A stretch of DNA of 64,000 nt from Kocuria marina (GTDB taxonomy: Bacteria > Actinomycetota > Actinomycetes > Actinomycetales > Micrococcaceae). The stretch is from the NCBI RefSeq assembly GCF_000786655.1, contig NZ_JROM01000003.1, forward strand, positions 1 through 64,000, read 5' to 3'. Position numbers and translations under genes: made by a program. Below the pieces are notes generated by a model. The model was not told the DNA's origin. It saw nothing but the letters and a program-made list of their open reading frames with translations, and made no database searches. Below are positions 1 through 8,986 of this stretch, piece after piece (within the stretch, counting starts at the first letter, position 1; each line of letters begins with the position of its first letter).

Positions 1-1
1 A

Positions 2-421
2 CTTCACCAAACCCTCAAGCGCTGGCTCACCGCCCGACCCCTCCCGGCTACCACTACCGAACTCCAAGACCTCTTGGACCGTTTCTGCACCTGGTACAAC
101 ACCGCCCGACCCCACCGGGCCCTCGCACGCGCCACCCCGGCTACCGCCTACACGGCCACCCCCAAAGCCACCCCGACCACGACCACCACCACCGAATGGC
201 GTACCCGCACCGATGTGATCGACCCCTGGGGAAAAATCAGCCTGCGCTACGCCGGGAAACTACGCCACCTCGGGGTAGGACGCGCCCACATCGGTGAACC
301 CGTGTTGATGCTCATCCACGACAACCACGTCATCACCAGCAACGCCACCACCGGACAGATCATCGCTGAACACACCATCAACCCCACCACCAACTATCAA
401 CGCCCCCACCCCCGCACCTGA
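2..421 (+). CDS. IS481-type transposase, C-terminal part (5' end outside window)
   Basis: The reading frame is open from the first bases of the window, so only the C-terminal ~139 residues are seen. They include the end of an integrase (rve/DDE) core, with WYNTARPHRAL, the usual IS481/IS3 signature around the last catalytic region. A basic beta-rich tail follows (WGKISLRYAGKLRHLGVGRAH, trimmed), which I associate with actinobacterial IS481 transposases. The product would cut and join insertion-sequence ends. The stop is followed at once by a hairpin. I cannot tell whether the element is complete upstream, and I did not find its right terminal repeat with confidence. Confidence 0.8.
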   Translation, partial: LHQTLKRWLTARPLPATTTELQDLLDRFCTWYNTARPHRALARATPATAYTATPKATPTTTTTTEWRTRTDVIDPWGKISLRYAGKLRHLGVGRAHIGEPVLMLIHDNHVITSNATTGQIIAEHTINPTTNYQRPHPRT

Positions 422-442
422 ACCCACACCCCCAGACACGAC

Positions 443-478
443 AAAAGGGCCCCGGAACCATGAAGTTCCAGGACCCTT
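443..478. terminator. Hairpin terminator after the transposase
   Basis: Arms AAGGGCCCCGGAAC and GTTCCAGGACCCTT pair almost fully around a short loop. It lies 22 nt past the transposase stop and before tRNA-Ser, so it could stop transcription from either side. It might also be part of the IS end. Confidence 0.6.
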
Positions 479-533
479 CTGTCATCCATCTACCGACTCA
501 TCTGTCAACGATGACCCGACTCAGGACAATCGC

Positions 534-621
534 GGAGACGGGGGGATTTGAACCCCCGGTCCGGTTTAACCCGGACCCTTCATTAGCAGTGAAGTCCATT
601 CGGCCGCTCTGGCACGTCTCC
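534..621 (-). tRNA. tRNA-Ser (anticodon GCT)
   Basis: Read on the minus strand, an 88-nt cloverleaf runs from GGAGACG to CGTCTCC. The acceptor arms pair, the D arm and the T loop (GGTTCAAATCC) are present, and a long variable arm (GGGTCCGGGTTAAACCGGACC region) is typical of serine tRNA. The anticodon loop ACTGCTAAT gives GCT, reading AGC/AGU. The CCA end is not encoded. A tRNA 3' end beside an IS fragment is a common integration neighbourhood, but no att duplication was seen. Confidence 0.93.
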
Positions 622-821
622 GTGTCGTTCGTGATGCTCCAGTTCCATGAGAACAGGCTCATCCCAAAACAACGGACGTCAGCTTATCGGCACGGTGCGC
701 GAGCGGTCAAAGCGGCGGGCGCGTCGTTCCCGCCGGGATGCAGCGGCAGCACACCCCGGCGTGGTAGTCATGGTGCGGGGCGTTGTGCTCCGTCCGCTTC
801 CTCCCGAAAGGTCTTCGTCCC

Positions 822-1943
822 GTGCGATCACTCGTCGTCACCGCGTGGTTCCCCGACGCGGAAACCCCCAGCCGTACCCCCTTCATCGTGGAGCACTGTT
901 GGGCGCTGCAGGACGCGGGCCACGACGTCGCTGCGGTGCACGTGTACATCGGCCGCCGCTCGCACGCCACGGAGCAAGAGGTGTACCAGGGCATCCCCGT
1001 CACCCGCGTGTGGCTCGATGTGACGGATCCGCGCTCTTACGCGCACCTGACCCGCGTGCTCTCCGCCGGGCTGCGTGGCGCGGACGTGCTGCACACCATG
1101 GCCTTCTCCGCGGTCCTGCTGAGCGCGCCGGCCTGGGCCGCGCGCCGACTGCCGTGGGTGCACACCGAGCACTGGAACGGGGTGGTCAATCCCGCGAGTG
1201 TCAATCCGCTGTGGCAGCGGCTGGCGTGGCTGCGGCACGCATTGCGACTGCCGCACGCGGTCACGGGCGTGACCGCCGAGCTGTGCACCGAGATGGCGCG
1301 TTTCTCCCGCCCCGGGGCGACCCACGTGGTGCCGTGCGTCGTGGAGAATCCGAATCCTGCCGTCGAGTTCCCGGCGAGCCCGCCCCTGCGACTGGTGGGG
1401 GTGGGGGCACTCATCGATCGCAAACGCCCCGTCCTGGCGTTGGAGACCGTCGCGGAACTGGTGCGCCGCGATGTGGACGTGCACTACACCCTGGTGGGCA
1501 AGGGCCCCCTCATGGAGTCCCTGCGGAAGACCGCCCGTGAGCTGGGCATCGAGAACCGGGTAGAGCTGACCGGGGCGGTCCCCCCGGCGGAGATCGCCCA
1601 GCGACTCTCCGACGCGCACATCTTCTTCCTCCCGAGCGCCCAGGAGAACTTCTTCACCGCGGTCGCCGAGGCCATCGCGGCGGGACGGCCCGCCGCGGTC
1701 CCCCTGAGCGGCGGGTTCGACGACTACTGCACCCCCGAGAACTCGGTGCTCACCCACAGCTGGGACGTTCCCGTGCTCGCGGATGCGGTCGAGACCGCAC
1801 GGGACCGCTTCCGTGAGGCCGATCCGGCCGCCATCGCCGCCACGGTGCGCGCCCGGTTCTCCCGCGCGGAGATCGGTGCGCAGTTCTCCCGGCTCTACCG
1901 CGCGGTGGCGAGGAATGCATCCGGTCGACACGTGAGTCGATAA
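822..1943 (+). CDS. Glycosyltransferase family 4 (GT-B fold)
   Basis: A 373-residue GT-B glycosyltransferase that would move a sugar from a nucleotide donor to a glycan or lipid acceptor at the cytoplasmic membrane face. The N-terminus (VVTAWFPDAETPSRTPF) is typical of family 4. The C-terminal half carries GxGxLIDRKRP and the EX7E-type ENFFTAVAEAI motif that binds the donor. I chose GTG at 822, not an earlier TTG at 783, because a GAAAGG ribosome site lies ~10 nt upstream and family homology starts here. A flippase follows 10 nt downstream, so the pair probably works in exopolysaccharide or teichoic-type glycan assembly. The donor and acceptor cannot be told. Confidence 0.85.
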   Translation: MRSLVVTAWFPDAETPSRTPFIVEHCWALQDAGHDVAAVHVYIGRRSHATEQEVYQGIPVTRVWLDVTDPRSYAHLTRVLSAGLRGADVLHTMAFSAVLLSAPAWAARRLPWVHTEHWNGVVNPASVNPLWQRLAWLRHALRLPHAVTGVTAELCTEMARFSRPGATHVVPCVVENPNPAVEFPASPPLRLVGVGALIDRKRPVLALETVAELVRRDVDVHYTLVGKGPLMESLRKTARELGIENRVELTGAVPPAEIAQRLSDAHIFFLPSAQENFFTAVAEAIAAGRPAAVPLSGGFDDYCTPENSVLTHSWDVPVLADAVETARDRFREADPAAIAATVRARFSRAEIGAQFSRLYRAVARNASGRHVSR

Positions 1944-1953
1944 ACTCCTGGGC

Positions 1954-3456
1954 GTGATGACTTCCCCCGCCCCCGGTACCCCTTCTCGGCGGTGGCGGGG
2001 AATCCTCTTCCCCCCGCCGAATCACGAGAACCGGGACAACCCCCTCGGTTCCTCGTTCGCGTTGACCGTGATCGCCGTGTTCGTGCAGGGACTCTCCCGT
2101 TTCGGGTACAGCCTGCTGGTGGGCAACATCCTGGGCAGCGAGATCCTGGGGCGGGTCAACCTGGCCATCTCCCTGGCAATGTTCCTGGTGCTGTTGTGGC
2201 CGCAGGCCTCGGGCAACGCGGCGTCCAAGTTCATCGCGATGGCGCGCGGCCAGCAACACCGCGAGGAGCAGCTGTCCGTGGCGGTCTACGCGTCCCGCAC
2301 CGCGGCGCTGGCCTCCGCGGTGCTGGCCGTAGTGGCGGTCGTGGTGGCCACCTACTTCCTGCACCTGCCCCCGAGCTACGCGTTGTCCGCGGGCCTGCTG
2401 GTGATCGCGCTGTCCGCCTACAACTTCGTGCGGGGCGTGCGCACCGGCAACAACCAGTTCGTGACCACGGCCGTGTGGGACTGCATCAGTTCCGGGATCA
2501 CCCTGACCCTCCTGCTCGTGGTGCTGCTGGGCGGGTACACCCCGCTGCTGCTGGTGCCCCTGAGCCTGGGCTACCTGATCTACGCGATCCCGGGCTGGCC
2601 GCGCCGTTCCGGCGGCCCGCTGCCCGCCTCCCTGAAACGGCAGATCAACTCGTTCACGGCGTGGGCCGCGGTCAACATCCTCACCGCCTCGGGCCTGCTG
2701 CAGCTGTCCATGATGCTCGGCAAGCACTACGACACCCCCGCCGCGGTGGGCCAGTACTCCGCCGCGGTGAGCATCGCGACGCCGGCCAGCATGCTCTCCT
2801 CCTCCATGCTCGTGGCACTCGCGCCGGCCGTGGCCCGCATGTTCACCGCCGGGGACATGGCCGGCATGAAACGGCAGCTCGATTCCATCCTGCGGGTCAT
2901 GGTGCTCATGTTCCTGCCCGTGTTCGGCGTGGGCATCCTGTGGGCGCCGTACATCATCCACGTGCTCTACAACGCACGCGCCGACGAGTTCACCGGGGCC
3001 GTGCCCCTGCTCATCGTCCTGTTCTTCGCGGTCTCCGCCACGAGCTTCAACGCCTCCAACTCGCGGCTCAACGGCGGGGAGAGCTGGGGGGTCCGCGCGC
3101 TCGCGGCGTGCAACGCGGTCGGTCTCGTCCTGGGCGTGGTCACGGTCCTGTGGTGGGGCCCTCAGCTCGGGGTCATGGCCGCGGCCATTGGCTACCTGGT
3201 GGGTTGCCTCATCAGTGCACTGGGCCCGCTGATCATCGTGTGGGTCTACGACCGCATGAAATGGTCCGGCCTCGTCCTCCGAGTGGTGCTGGGATACGTG
3301 CTGATCCTGGCCGGGCTGTGGCTCGTGTTCACGCACCAGAGCCTGCTCGTGACGATCCTGGCGACCGTGGGTTTCCTGGTGCTGTGGTGCGCGATCTCCT
3401 GGCGGGATCTCGTCCCGCGCGTGGACATGGTCATGCGCCGGTTCCGCCGCGGCTGA
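1954..3456 (+). CDS. Polysaccharide flippase-like membrane protein (MOP/Wzx type)
   Basis: A 500-residue protein with about 12-14 hydrophobic segments over its whole length. The N-terminal pattern (ALTVIAVFVQGLSRFGYSLLVGNILG) is that of the MOP superfamily, which includes Wzx flippases. Such proteins move lipid-linked oligosaccharides across the membrane. It starts with GTG-ATG in tandem at 1954/1957, so the start could be either codon. It lies 10 nt after the family 4 glycosyltransferase and converges with a family 2 glycosyltransferase, making a small surface-glycan set with no polymerase in view. A MATE-type exporter is less likely given the neighbours. Confidence 0.75.
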   Translation: MMTSPAPGTPSRRWRGILFPPPNHENRDNPLGSSFALTVIAVFVQGLSRFGYSLLVGNILGSEILGRVNLAISLAMFLVLLWPQASGNAASKFIAMARGQQHREEQLSVAVYASRTAALASAVLAVVAVVVATYFLHLPPSYALSAGLLVIALSAYNFVRGVRTGNNQFVTTAVWDCISSGITLTLLLVVLLGGYTPLLLVPLSLGYLIYAIPGWPRRSGGPLPASLKRQINSFTAWAAVNILTASGLLQLSMMLGKHYDTPAAVGQYSAAVSIATPASMLSSSMLVALAPAVARMFTAGDMAGMKRQLDSILRVMVLMFLPVFGVGILWAPYIIHVLYNARADEFTGAVPLLIVLFFAVSATSFNASNSRLNGGESWGVRALAACNAVGLVLGVVTVLWWGPQLGVMAAAIGYLVGCLISALGPLIIVWVYDRMKWSGLVLRVVLGYVLILAGLWLVFTHQSLLVTILATVGFLVLWCAISWRDLVPRVDMVMRRFRRG

Positions 3457-3478
3457 CCCGTTCGCGACGGCGGGCGGC

Positions 3479-4630
3479 TCAGTCCCGCGTCCCCGCGGTG
3501 AGCGCCCAGCGGTAGCGCAGCATCTGGACGGCGCTCGCGGCGATCACCCGCAGGGGTGCCTGCCGGCCCAGGACCCGAGTCCAGCGTTCGGTGAGCAGCG
3601 CGTCCGGTGTGGCAAAACGACGTCGCTCGGTCAGGGCCGCGAGCAACTCCCGTTCCCCCGTGCCCGGGGACAACAACCGCGCGACTCGCAGGTCCGCGCA
3701 CGAGAGCTGGTCCGCCACGTGCGGCGCATACCCCGTCAGTTCGCCGAACACGGCGCTCGCCGACCGAGCGTAGTCTGCATCCCACACCCCCGAACGCACG
3801 GCGTGTTCCAGAGCTGGGAAGAAGTTCACACGGATGTACTTGAGGATGTAGGACCGCTTCAGCTCGTCCGGGACCCCCGCGAACCAGGGTTCGCGTGTCA
3901 GGTCCAGGGCGGCGGCCACCTCGTCGCGTATCGGGAGGGACTGCCGGGAGACCCGCGCGTCGGCATCGGCGTGGACGAGGTAACCGGGCGTGCCCGGCGC
4001 GGAGTCGATCCGGCGGGAACCCGCGTAGAGGGCCATGACGAAGGCCTGGTCCTCCCCGGTGCGCACGGACTCGTCGAACCGGGCGCCCATCTGCCGAGCG
4101 GCGTCGACCCGGACGAGGCCGAACGCCGAGCTGCGGTACCCCAGGCGGTCCTTGACGGGATCCAGATCCGAGTGACGGAACGGCCTGACGATGGGGGTGA
4201 TGTCCACCCGCGGGTTCTCGTGGTGCTGGAAGGGCATGACCAGGTCGCTACCGCGCCGCTCGGCGATCCCGAGCCACCGGGTCACCGCGCCGGGATCCAG
4301 GGTGTCGTCGCTGTCCAGGAAAGTGATGTAGCGCGCGGCGGTCCGTCGCAGTGCCTCGTTGCGCGGCACGGCCGCGGTACTCCCCCGGTCCTCGGACTCG
4401 ATGACGTCCACCACGGTGCGTTGCTCAGCGCTCAGCATGGAGTACACCTGCTCGGCGGTGAGGTGATGCGCGACCACCGTGACCCGGCACTGACCCGGGG
4501 CCGCGCCGGGGGCCGCACGCAGTGCCGAGGCCACGGCCCGCTGCAACGGCCGCGAGGTGGAGTGGACGGGGATGACGATGTCCACGAGCGGCTGATGCAG
4601 GTGTTCGACCATGTCGCAAGGATAATTCAC
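3479..4630 (-). CDS. Glycosyltransferase family 2 (GT-A fold)
   Basis: A 383-residue protein with an N-terminal GT-A domain of ~230 residues: VDIVIPVH near residue 15, and FLDSDDTLDPGA near residue 95, which carries the DxD-like metal and nucleotide-sugar site. The C-terminal ~150 residues are not recognisable. It should transfer a sugar from a UDP- or GDP-type donor. The GTG at 4630 is followed by an in-frame ATG at 4612; neither has a strong ribosome site. It converges with the flippase, stops only 22 nt apart, and probably shares its glycan pathway. Confidence 0.8.
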   Translation of the reverse strand: MNYPCDMVEHLHQPLVDIVIPVHSTSRPLQRAVASALRAAPGAAPGQCRVTVVAHHLTAEQVYSMLSAEQRTVVDVIESEDRGSTAAVPRNEALRRTAARYITFLDSDDTLDPGAVTRWLGIAERRGSDLVMPFQHHENPRVDITPIVRPFRHSDLDPVKDRLGYRSSAFGLVRVDAARQMGARFDESVRTGEDQAFVMALYAGSRRIDSAPGTPGYLVHADADARVSRQSLPIRDEVAAALDLTREPWFAGVPDELKRSYILKYIRVNFFPALEHAVRSGVWDADYARSASAVFGELTGYAPHVADQLSCADLRVARLLSPGTGERELLAALTERRRFATPDALLTERWTRVLGRQAPLRVIAASAVQMLRYRWALTAGTRD

Positions 4631-4693
4631 ACACGTTTCCCGTTGCCTGGGTGTCCCCTCAAGAGTGCCCGCACCATCCCGCGGCGGACCGAC

Positions 4694-6850
4694 TCACCCC
4701 TGGGCGGCGAGTACGAACGGCAGCACCGCGTCCGCCCCGGCGAGGCGCAACTGCCGGGCCGCGACCGTGAGACTCCACCGGCTGTCCACGAGGTCGTCCA
4801 CGAGCAACACGCTCGCCCGCGGCGCCCGCGCCAACTGCTCTACGAGGTGTTCCGGGACCAGGAACCGGTCCCACACCTCAGCGAGGCGGTAGGCACTGTT
4901 GCCACCGTGGGAGCCGCGGGGGACGTCCGGGTTCAGCTCGAGCGAGCCCCAGAACGGCAGGTGCCCCGCGGAGGCGAGCCCGCGGGCCAGGGAGTCCACG
5001 AGCTGTGGGCGGGACAGTGACGGCATGGCCACGACCGCGGTGGGCCGCTCCTGCCAGTCCCACTGCGCCAGGACGGTGATGCTCGCGCGTCCCAGATCCG
5101 CCGTGACCACCGAATCCACGGGGTCGCCGTGCTCGTCCGAGCGGAAGATCTCCCGCAATCGCTGCCCCCACCCGAGATCGGTGAGCCGGGCCAGGGCGCG
5201 GCCGCGTTCGGCGCGTTCCGTTTCCGGGATCTTCCCCTTGGCCTGCAACCCCAAACGGTCCATGCCGGTGGGCCACTGCGCGCGCGGTTCCACGGGGACA
5301 CCGGCCCGGTGCAGGGCGGCGTCCGCGGCGGCGGAGGCATCGGAATGCACGGTGGTGGGGTACCACGGCCCGGCGCAGACATCACAGCGGCCGCACGGCT
5401 CGGCCGTGGCGTCGTCGAGCTGGCGGGTGAGGAACCGCATGCGGCACTCGTCCGTGAACTGGTAGTCCATCATGGCCTGCTGTTCCGCGATCCGGGCCTT
5501 GCGCACACGCTCGTAGCGCGGGGCGTCGTAGCTCCAGGGTCGGCCCGTGCTCTGCCAGCCGCCGGAGACCCGTTCCACCGCCCCGTCCACCGCGAGCACC
5601 TTGAGCAATAGTTCGAGCGGGGTGCGTTTGATGTTCACCCGCGGTTCCAGTGCCGCGACCGACAGCGGGCCGCCGTTCTCCGCGAGCGCGGTGAGCACGG
5701 CGGTGGCCTTCTCCTCGGTGGGCATGGACGCGGTGGCGAAGTACTCCCAGATCTCCCGGTCCTCGCCACCCGGCAGCAGGAGCACGTCCGCGTTGTCGGT
5801 CGCGCGCCCCGCACGCCCCACCTGCTGGTAGTACGCCACGGGGGACGACGGCGCCCCCAGGTGCACCACGAAACCCAGGTCCGGCTTGTCGAACCCCATG
5901 CCCAGCGCGGACGTGGCCACGAGGGCCTTGACCCGGTTCTGCTTCAGCGCGGCCTCGAGCTCCTCACGTTCGGCGGCGTCCGTGCGACCGGTATAGGCCG
6001 CGACGGGATGGCCCGCCTCCGTGAGCGCGCGGGCGGTGTCCTCCGCGGCCCCGATGGTCAGCGCGTAGATGATCCCGCTGCCAGGAAGCTGGTCCAGGTG
6101 TTCGAGCAACCACGCGAGCCGTGTGGCGGTGGAGGGCAGTCGCAGCACGCCGAGCCGCAGGGACGCGCGGGACAACGGACCGCGCAGGGTGAACACCTCG
6201 CCGCGGTACCCGGAACCCACCCCGAGCTGTTCCCGGACGTCCTCGATCACCCGTTCGTTGGCGGTGGCCGTGGTGGCCAGTACGGCCACGGAGTCCGAGA
6301 GGTCCGCGAGCAGGTCCTTGATCCGCCGGTAGTCCGGGCGGAAGTCGTGACCCCAGTCCGAGATGCAGTGGGCCTCGTCCACGACGAGCAGTCCGAGCCG
6401 GGAGACGAGCTGTGGGAGCTGCTCGTCCCGGAACCGGGGATTGTTGAGGCGTTCCGGGGACACCAGCAGGACGTCGATCTCGCCGCGATCCAGGGCCGCG
6501 GAGATCTCCGCCCACTCGGTGGGGTTGGCGGACGAGATGGCCGCCGCACGCACACCCGCGCGCTGGGCCGCCGCGACCTGGTCCCGCATGAGTGCGAGCA
6601 GCGGGGAGATGATCAGCGTGGGGCCGTAGCCCTGGGCCCGCATCAACAGCGCGGACAAGAAGTACACCGCCGATTTCCCCCACCCGGTGCGCTGCACCAC
6701 GAGTGCCCGCCGGTGCTCCTGGACGAGTGCGGAGATGGCCTCGAACTGGCCGGGGTGGAAATCGGCGTGCGGGTTCCCCGTGAGCTCACGGAGGTGATCC
6801 AGGGCTCGGTCCCGGAGGGATGCGGTGTTCTCGTGCGCGGGCGCGGTCAT
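4694..6850 (-). CDS. recQ: RecQ-family DNA helicase with C-terminal phosphoribosyltransferase-like domain
   Basis: A 718-residue ATP-dependent 3'-5' helicase. Visible motifs: RTGWGKS (Walker A, ~54-60), DEAH with CISDWGHDFRP (~158), and SALGMGFDKPD plus QQVGRAGR of the second RecA lobe. A zinc-type cluster CGRCDVC follows, with another Cys upstream. No HRDC domain is evident. The last ~180 residues instead resemble a phosphoribosyltransferase fold, with VLLVDDLVDSRWSL at ~681-694 matching the acidic PRPP-binding loop pattern. The helicase should act in recombination and fork repair; the role of the tail is unknown. It is transcribed alone, with a gene-free stretch upstream. Confidence 0.88.
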   Translation of the reverse strand: MTAPAHENTASLRDRALDHLRELTGNPHADFHPGQFEAISALVQEHRRALVVQRTGWGKSAVYFLSALLMRAQGYGPTLIISPLLALMRDQVAAAQRAGVRAAAISSANPTEWAEISAALDRGEIDVLLVSPERLNNPRFRDEQLPQLVSRLGLLVVDEAHCISDWGHDFRPDYRRIKDLLADLSDSVAVLATTATANERVIEDVREQLGVGSGYRGEVFTLRGPLSRASLRLGVLRLPSTATRLAWLLEHLDQLPGSGIIYALTIGAAEDTARALTEAGHPVAAYTGRTDAAEREELEAALKQNRVKALVATSALGMGFDKPDLGFVVHLGAPSSPVAYYQQVGRAGRATDNADVLLLPGGEDREIWEYFATASMPTEEKATAVLTALAENGGPLSVAALEPRVNIKRTPLELLLKVLAVDGAVERVSGGWQSTGRPWSYDAPRYERVRKARIAEQQAMMDYQFTDECRMRFLTRQLDDATAEPCGRCDVCAGPWYPTTVHSDASAAADAALHRAGVPVEPRAQWPTGMDRLGLQAKGKIPETERAERGRALARLTDLGWGQRLREIFRSDEHGDPVDSVVTADLGRASITVLAQWDWQERPTAVVAMPSLSRPQLVDSLARGLASAGHLPFWGSLELNPDVPRGSHGGNSAYRLAEVWDRFLVPEHLVEQLARAPRASVLLVDDLVDSRWSLTVAARQLRLAGADAVLPFVLAAQG

Positions 6851-6973
6851 GACTCGAGTGTCCCAGCAGGTTCGGACACGCAGAAGCGACCGGAAAGCCC
6901 ACCACGGCGCGAGGTGCGGCCCTCGGCGTCAGCTCCGTGGCACCGGGCCCGGCGTACGACCCGTTAACGCGTT

Positions 6974-7030
6974 GCGTCCGCTGCGCCAGGACTCATTCCC
7001 CCGAAGGAGTCCATGCGGCGCAGCGGACGC
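6974..7030. repeat. Long compound inverted repeat (14 + 6 bp perfect stem)
   Basis: Arm GCGTCCGCTGCGCC (6974-6987) is exactly reversed as GGCGCAGCGGACGC (7017-7030). Inside it, GGACTC (6989-6994) pairs with GAGTCC (7007-7012) around a 12-nt loop. It is not at a gene end and has no T-run, so an ordinary terminator is a poor fit. An operator pair, an RNA structure or a mobile-element relic are all possible. Confidence 0.8.
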
Positions 7031-7412
7031 ACATGCCGGAGAACCGGCGCGGATCAGGTCCGCTCGAAGCACATGCCCCCCGGCATGAACCTCGTACCGT
7101 CGCCTCACGGGTGACCCGGACACACCACGCCCCCCAGCGTGGAACGCGTACGAATCTGTGGTGGACGTGCGGCCCGTATTCCCCCCGGTCATGACCGCGC
7201 ATCACTCATTTGCCCGTGTTGCGACATGTTCATGCTGGCACGCCGGCACCGGGATTTCCAGCGCTCGTCGGAACGCGCAGCGCGCATCGCTGTTTTGTGG
7301 ACAAACCAACTCACCCGCATGTTCTCCCATGTCGGAGGCCGGTTCCCCGCGTCCATTGCGCACAATCATGCGGAGAGCGGCGGTCATTCGTAGCGCAAAA
7401 TGGGGACAGCCG

Positions 7413-7443
7413 AAAGGCCCCGGGCTGCCCTCCCGGGGGCCTT
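7413..7443 (-). terminator. Intrinsic terminator of the 350-residue membrane protein gene
   Basis: On the minus strand AGGCCCCCGGG pairs with CCCGGGGCCTTT around a short loop, ending in TTT, 2 nt after the stop codon. It is a strong GC stem of the type used in actinobacteria. Confidence 0.8.
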
Positions 7444-7445
7444 GT

Positions 7446-8498
7446 TCAGCTCTCGTCGCCGTCCTTCTCGACCCGTTGGGCGTCCCGCTGACCGTGAGTC
7501 AACCGCTCGATGTCCGCGTGGCTGTCGAAGTTCGCCCCGAGAGCACCGGCGATCGTGCCGAGCGATGCGGAGAGCCACGCGATGTCCACGTAATTGCTCA
7601 GCGAGGGAGAGACCCCGATCACGGATTGCATGTATCCGGCTTCGATCACCACCAGAGCGGCCACGAGGATCCCCGCCATGAGCACGGTGTAGACCGTGAG
7701 AACCGTCACGAGCAGCGTGGCGATCGTGGAGGCGTTGTACATCGCGGCCTCGACGCGACTGCCGAGCCGCCGGGACTGGTCCCACAGGCGGTTGCTGAAC
7801 ATCAGCCACCCCACCATGGCCCCGACCGCCAGGAGCGAGATCAGCGCGAGCCGCCACGAGGGCAACGCCTGGGACATCTGCCAGATGGAGGAGTAGAACA
7901 CGCCGAACGCGCCGGTGGCCGATGCCGCCGCCCACATGCGTTTGAGCTTGGTGACGTCATGGAACGGCTGGTTGGTGCGCACCATGCCCAGAACCAGGCG
8001 GATCCGGCCTGGCCACCACCACGGGGACGCGATGAACACGGAACGCCCGGTGTCCACGTCCTGCTCGTGGACCACGCCGAAGCGCACGCGCCGGTCCTGC
8101 GCGTCCGGGAGGTCCTGGTGGGCCAGCGTGTCCAGGGAGTCGAAGACCGCGCGTTCGAGTTTGGTCGTGAGTCCCAGCCAGCCCAGCGCGGGCAGCGAGA
8201 TGATCACGAGCTTGTCCTCGAAGTGCAGCGCCGCCATCTTGGGCAGCTTGCCCGCCCGCCGCGGGATCTCGGTGATCACCACCTGGAAGTCGGCCTCGCC
8301 CTCGCGCGACCACGCCCGCACGGCGTCCACGTCCAGGCTGTTGTCAGGGCGCAGGGGGATGGTCCTGTCCCGCCGCACGAGCCGGTAGTCCCCGAAGTCG
8401 TCCCCGCCGTGGCGTTGCTGCAACCTGCTGAAGATCGCGGAGCACAGCCCGGGATCGGTGAAGACGTCTACGCGATAGGCCGGGTCCATGCGCCCCAT
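7446..8498 (-). CDS. Hypothetical integral membrane protein with long cytoplasmic N-domain
   Basis: 350 residues of no family I recognise. Residues 1-185 are soluble, mixed alpha/beta and fairly charged. Residues ~189-321 contain about five hydrophobic segments (near 189-208, 215-234, 256-290 as a pair, and 302-321), then a charged C-tail. No signal peptide or catalytic motif is evident. The gene stands alone between a terminator and a divergently transcribed START-like gene. An in-frame ATG three codons in is an alternative start. Confidence 0.7.
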   Translation of the reverse strand: MGRMDPAYRVDVFTDPGLCSAIFSRLQQRHGGDDFGDYRLVRRDRTIPLRPDNSLDVDAVRAWSREGEADFQVVITEIPRRAGKLPKMAALHFEDKLVIISLPALGWLGLTTKLERAVFDSLDTLAHQDLPDAQDRRVRFGVVHEQDVDTGRSVFIASPWWWPGRIRLVLGMVRTNQPFHDVTKLKRMWAAASATGAFGVFYSSIWQMSQALPSWRLALISLLAVGAMVGWLMFSNRLWDQSRRLGSRVEAAMYNASTIATLLVTVLTVYTVLMAGILVAALVVIEAGYMQSVIGVSPSLSNYVDIAWLSASLGTIAGALGANFDSHADIERLTHGQRDAQRVEKDGDES

Positions 8499-8587
8499 GA
8501 TCCCAGCCCGTCCGCGTGAGCGACAATCGACAGTGGACTTACCGTCGCGTGACTCGCCCCGCGCAGATGCCCGGGCACACTGGTGCC

Positions 8588-8986
8588 ATGGACATGACCG
8601 TGACCCGCACCGGCCCCGCTCGCCCCGCGGACGTGTGGCGGCACTACGAGCACCTCGACCTGTGGACCGTGTGGGCTCCCCATCTCACGAACGTCCGCGC
8701 CGATTCCGAGACCCTGACCCCCGGCACCTCGGGCGTGGTCACGGCCCTGGGTGTGGTGCCCGCGGCGTTCCGCGTGTTGAGCGTCCGCGCCACCCTGCAT
8801 TCGTGGTCCTGGCGCGTACGCGTGGGTCCCGTGACACTCGAGCTCACGCACGACGTCGCTCCCACCCCGAGCGGCGGTTCTCGCGCGGACGTCCGGATCC
8901 ACGGTCCCGCCCCCGTCCTGCTGGCCTACCGCCCACTCATGGGCTGGGCGCTCGCGCGCCTCGTACGGGTCGGCCCGGCGCACTGA
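8588..8986 (+). CDS. SRPBCC (START/polyketide-cyclase-like) family protein
   Basis: A 132-residue protein with the helix-grip pattern of SRPBCC proteins: an N-terminal strand, then PARPADVWRHYEHLDLWTVWAPH, typical of the first helices, and a long C-terminal helix. Such proteins bind a hydrophobic ligand in a cavity; the ligand is unknown. I take the ATG at 8588 because homology begins there; the frame is open back to 8516 without a ribosome site. It lies divergent from the membrane protein gene and ahead of tRNA-Lys. Confidence 0.72.
   Translation: MDMTVTRTGPARPADVWRHYEHLDLWTVWAPHLTNVRADSETLTPGTSGVVTALGVVPAAFRVLSVRATLHSWSWRVRVGPVTLELTHDVAPTPSGGSRADVRIHGPAPVLLAYRPLMGWALARLVRVGPAH

Larger units (their letters stand above)
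6851..7445. other. Gene-free stretch rich in inverted repeats
   Basis: About 595 nt between the divergent ends of recQ (starting at 6850, leftward) and the membrane protein gene (ending at 7446). Open frames here have composition unlike the neighbours and no ribosome sites, so I call no gene. It contains the compound inverted repeat 6974-7030 and a second hairpin, CATGCC-cccc-GGCATG, at 7072-7087. A terminator for the membrane protein gene sits at the right end. The recQ promoter must lie in the first few hundred bases. The right part (7200-7400) is less GC-rich than its surroundings. Confidence 0.6.

Noticed and set aside
6937-7194. 85-codon open frame in the gap after recQ
   Set aside because: It runs across the inverted repeats, has no ribosome site, and its product has no fold-like pattern.
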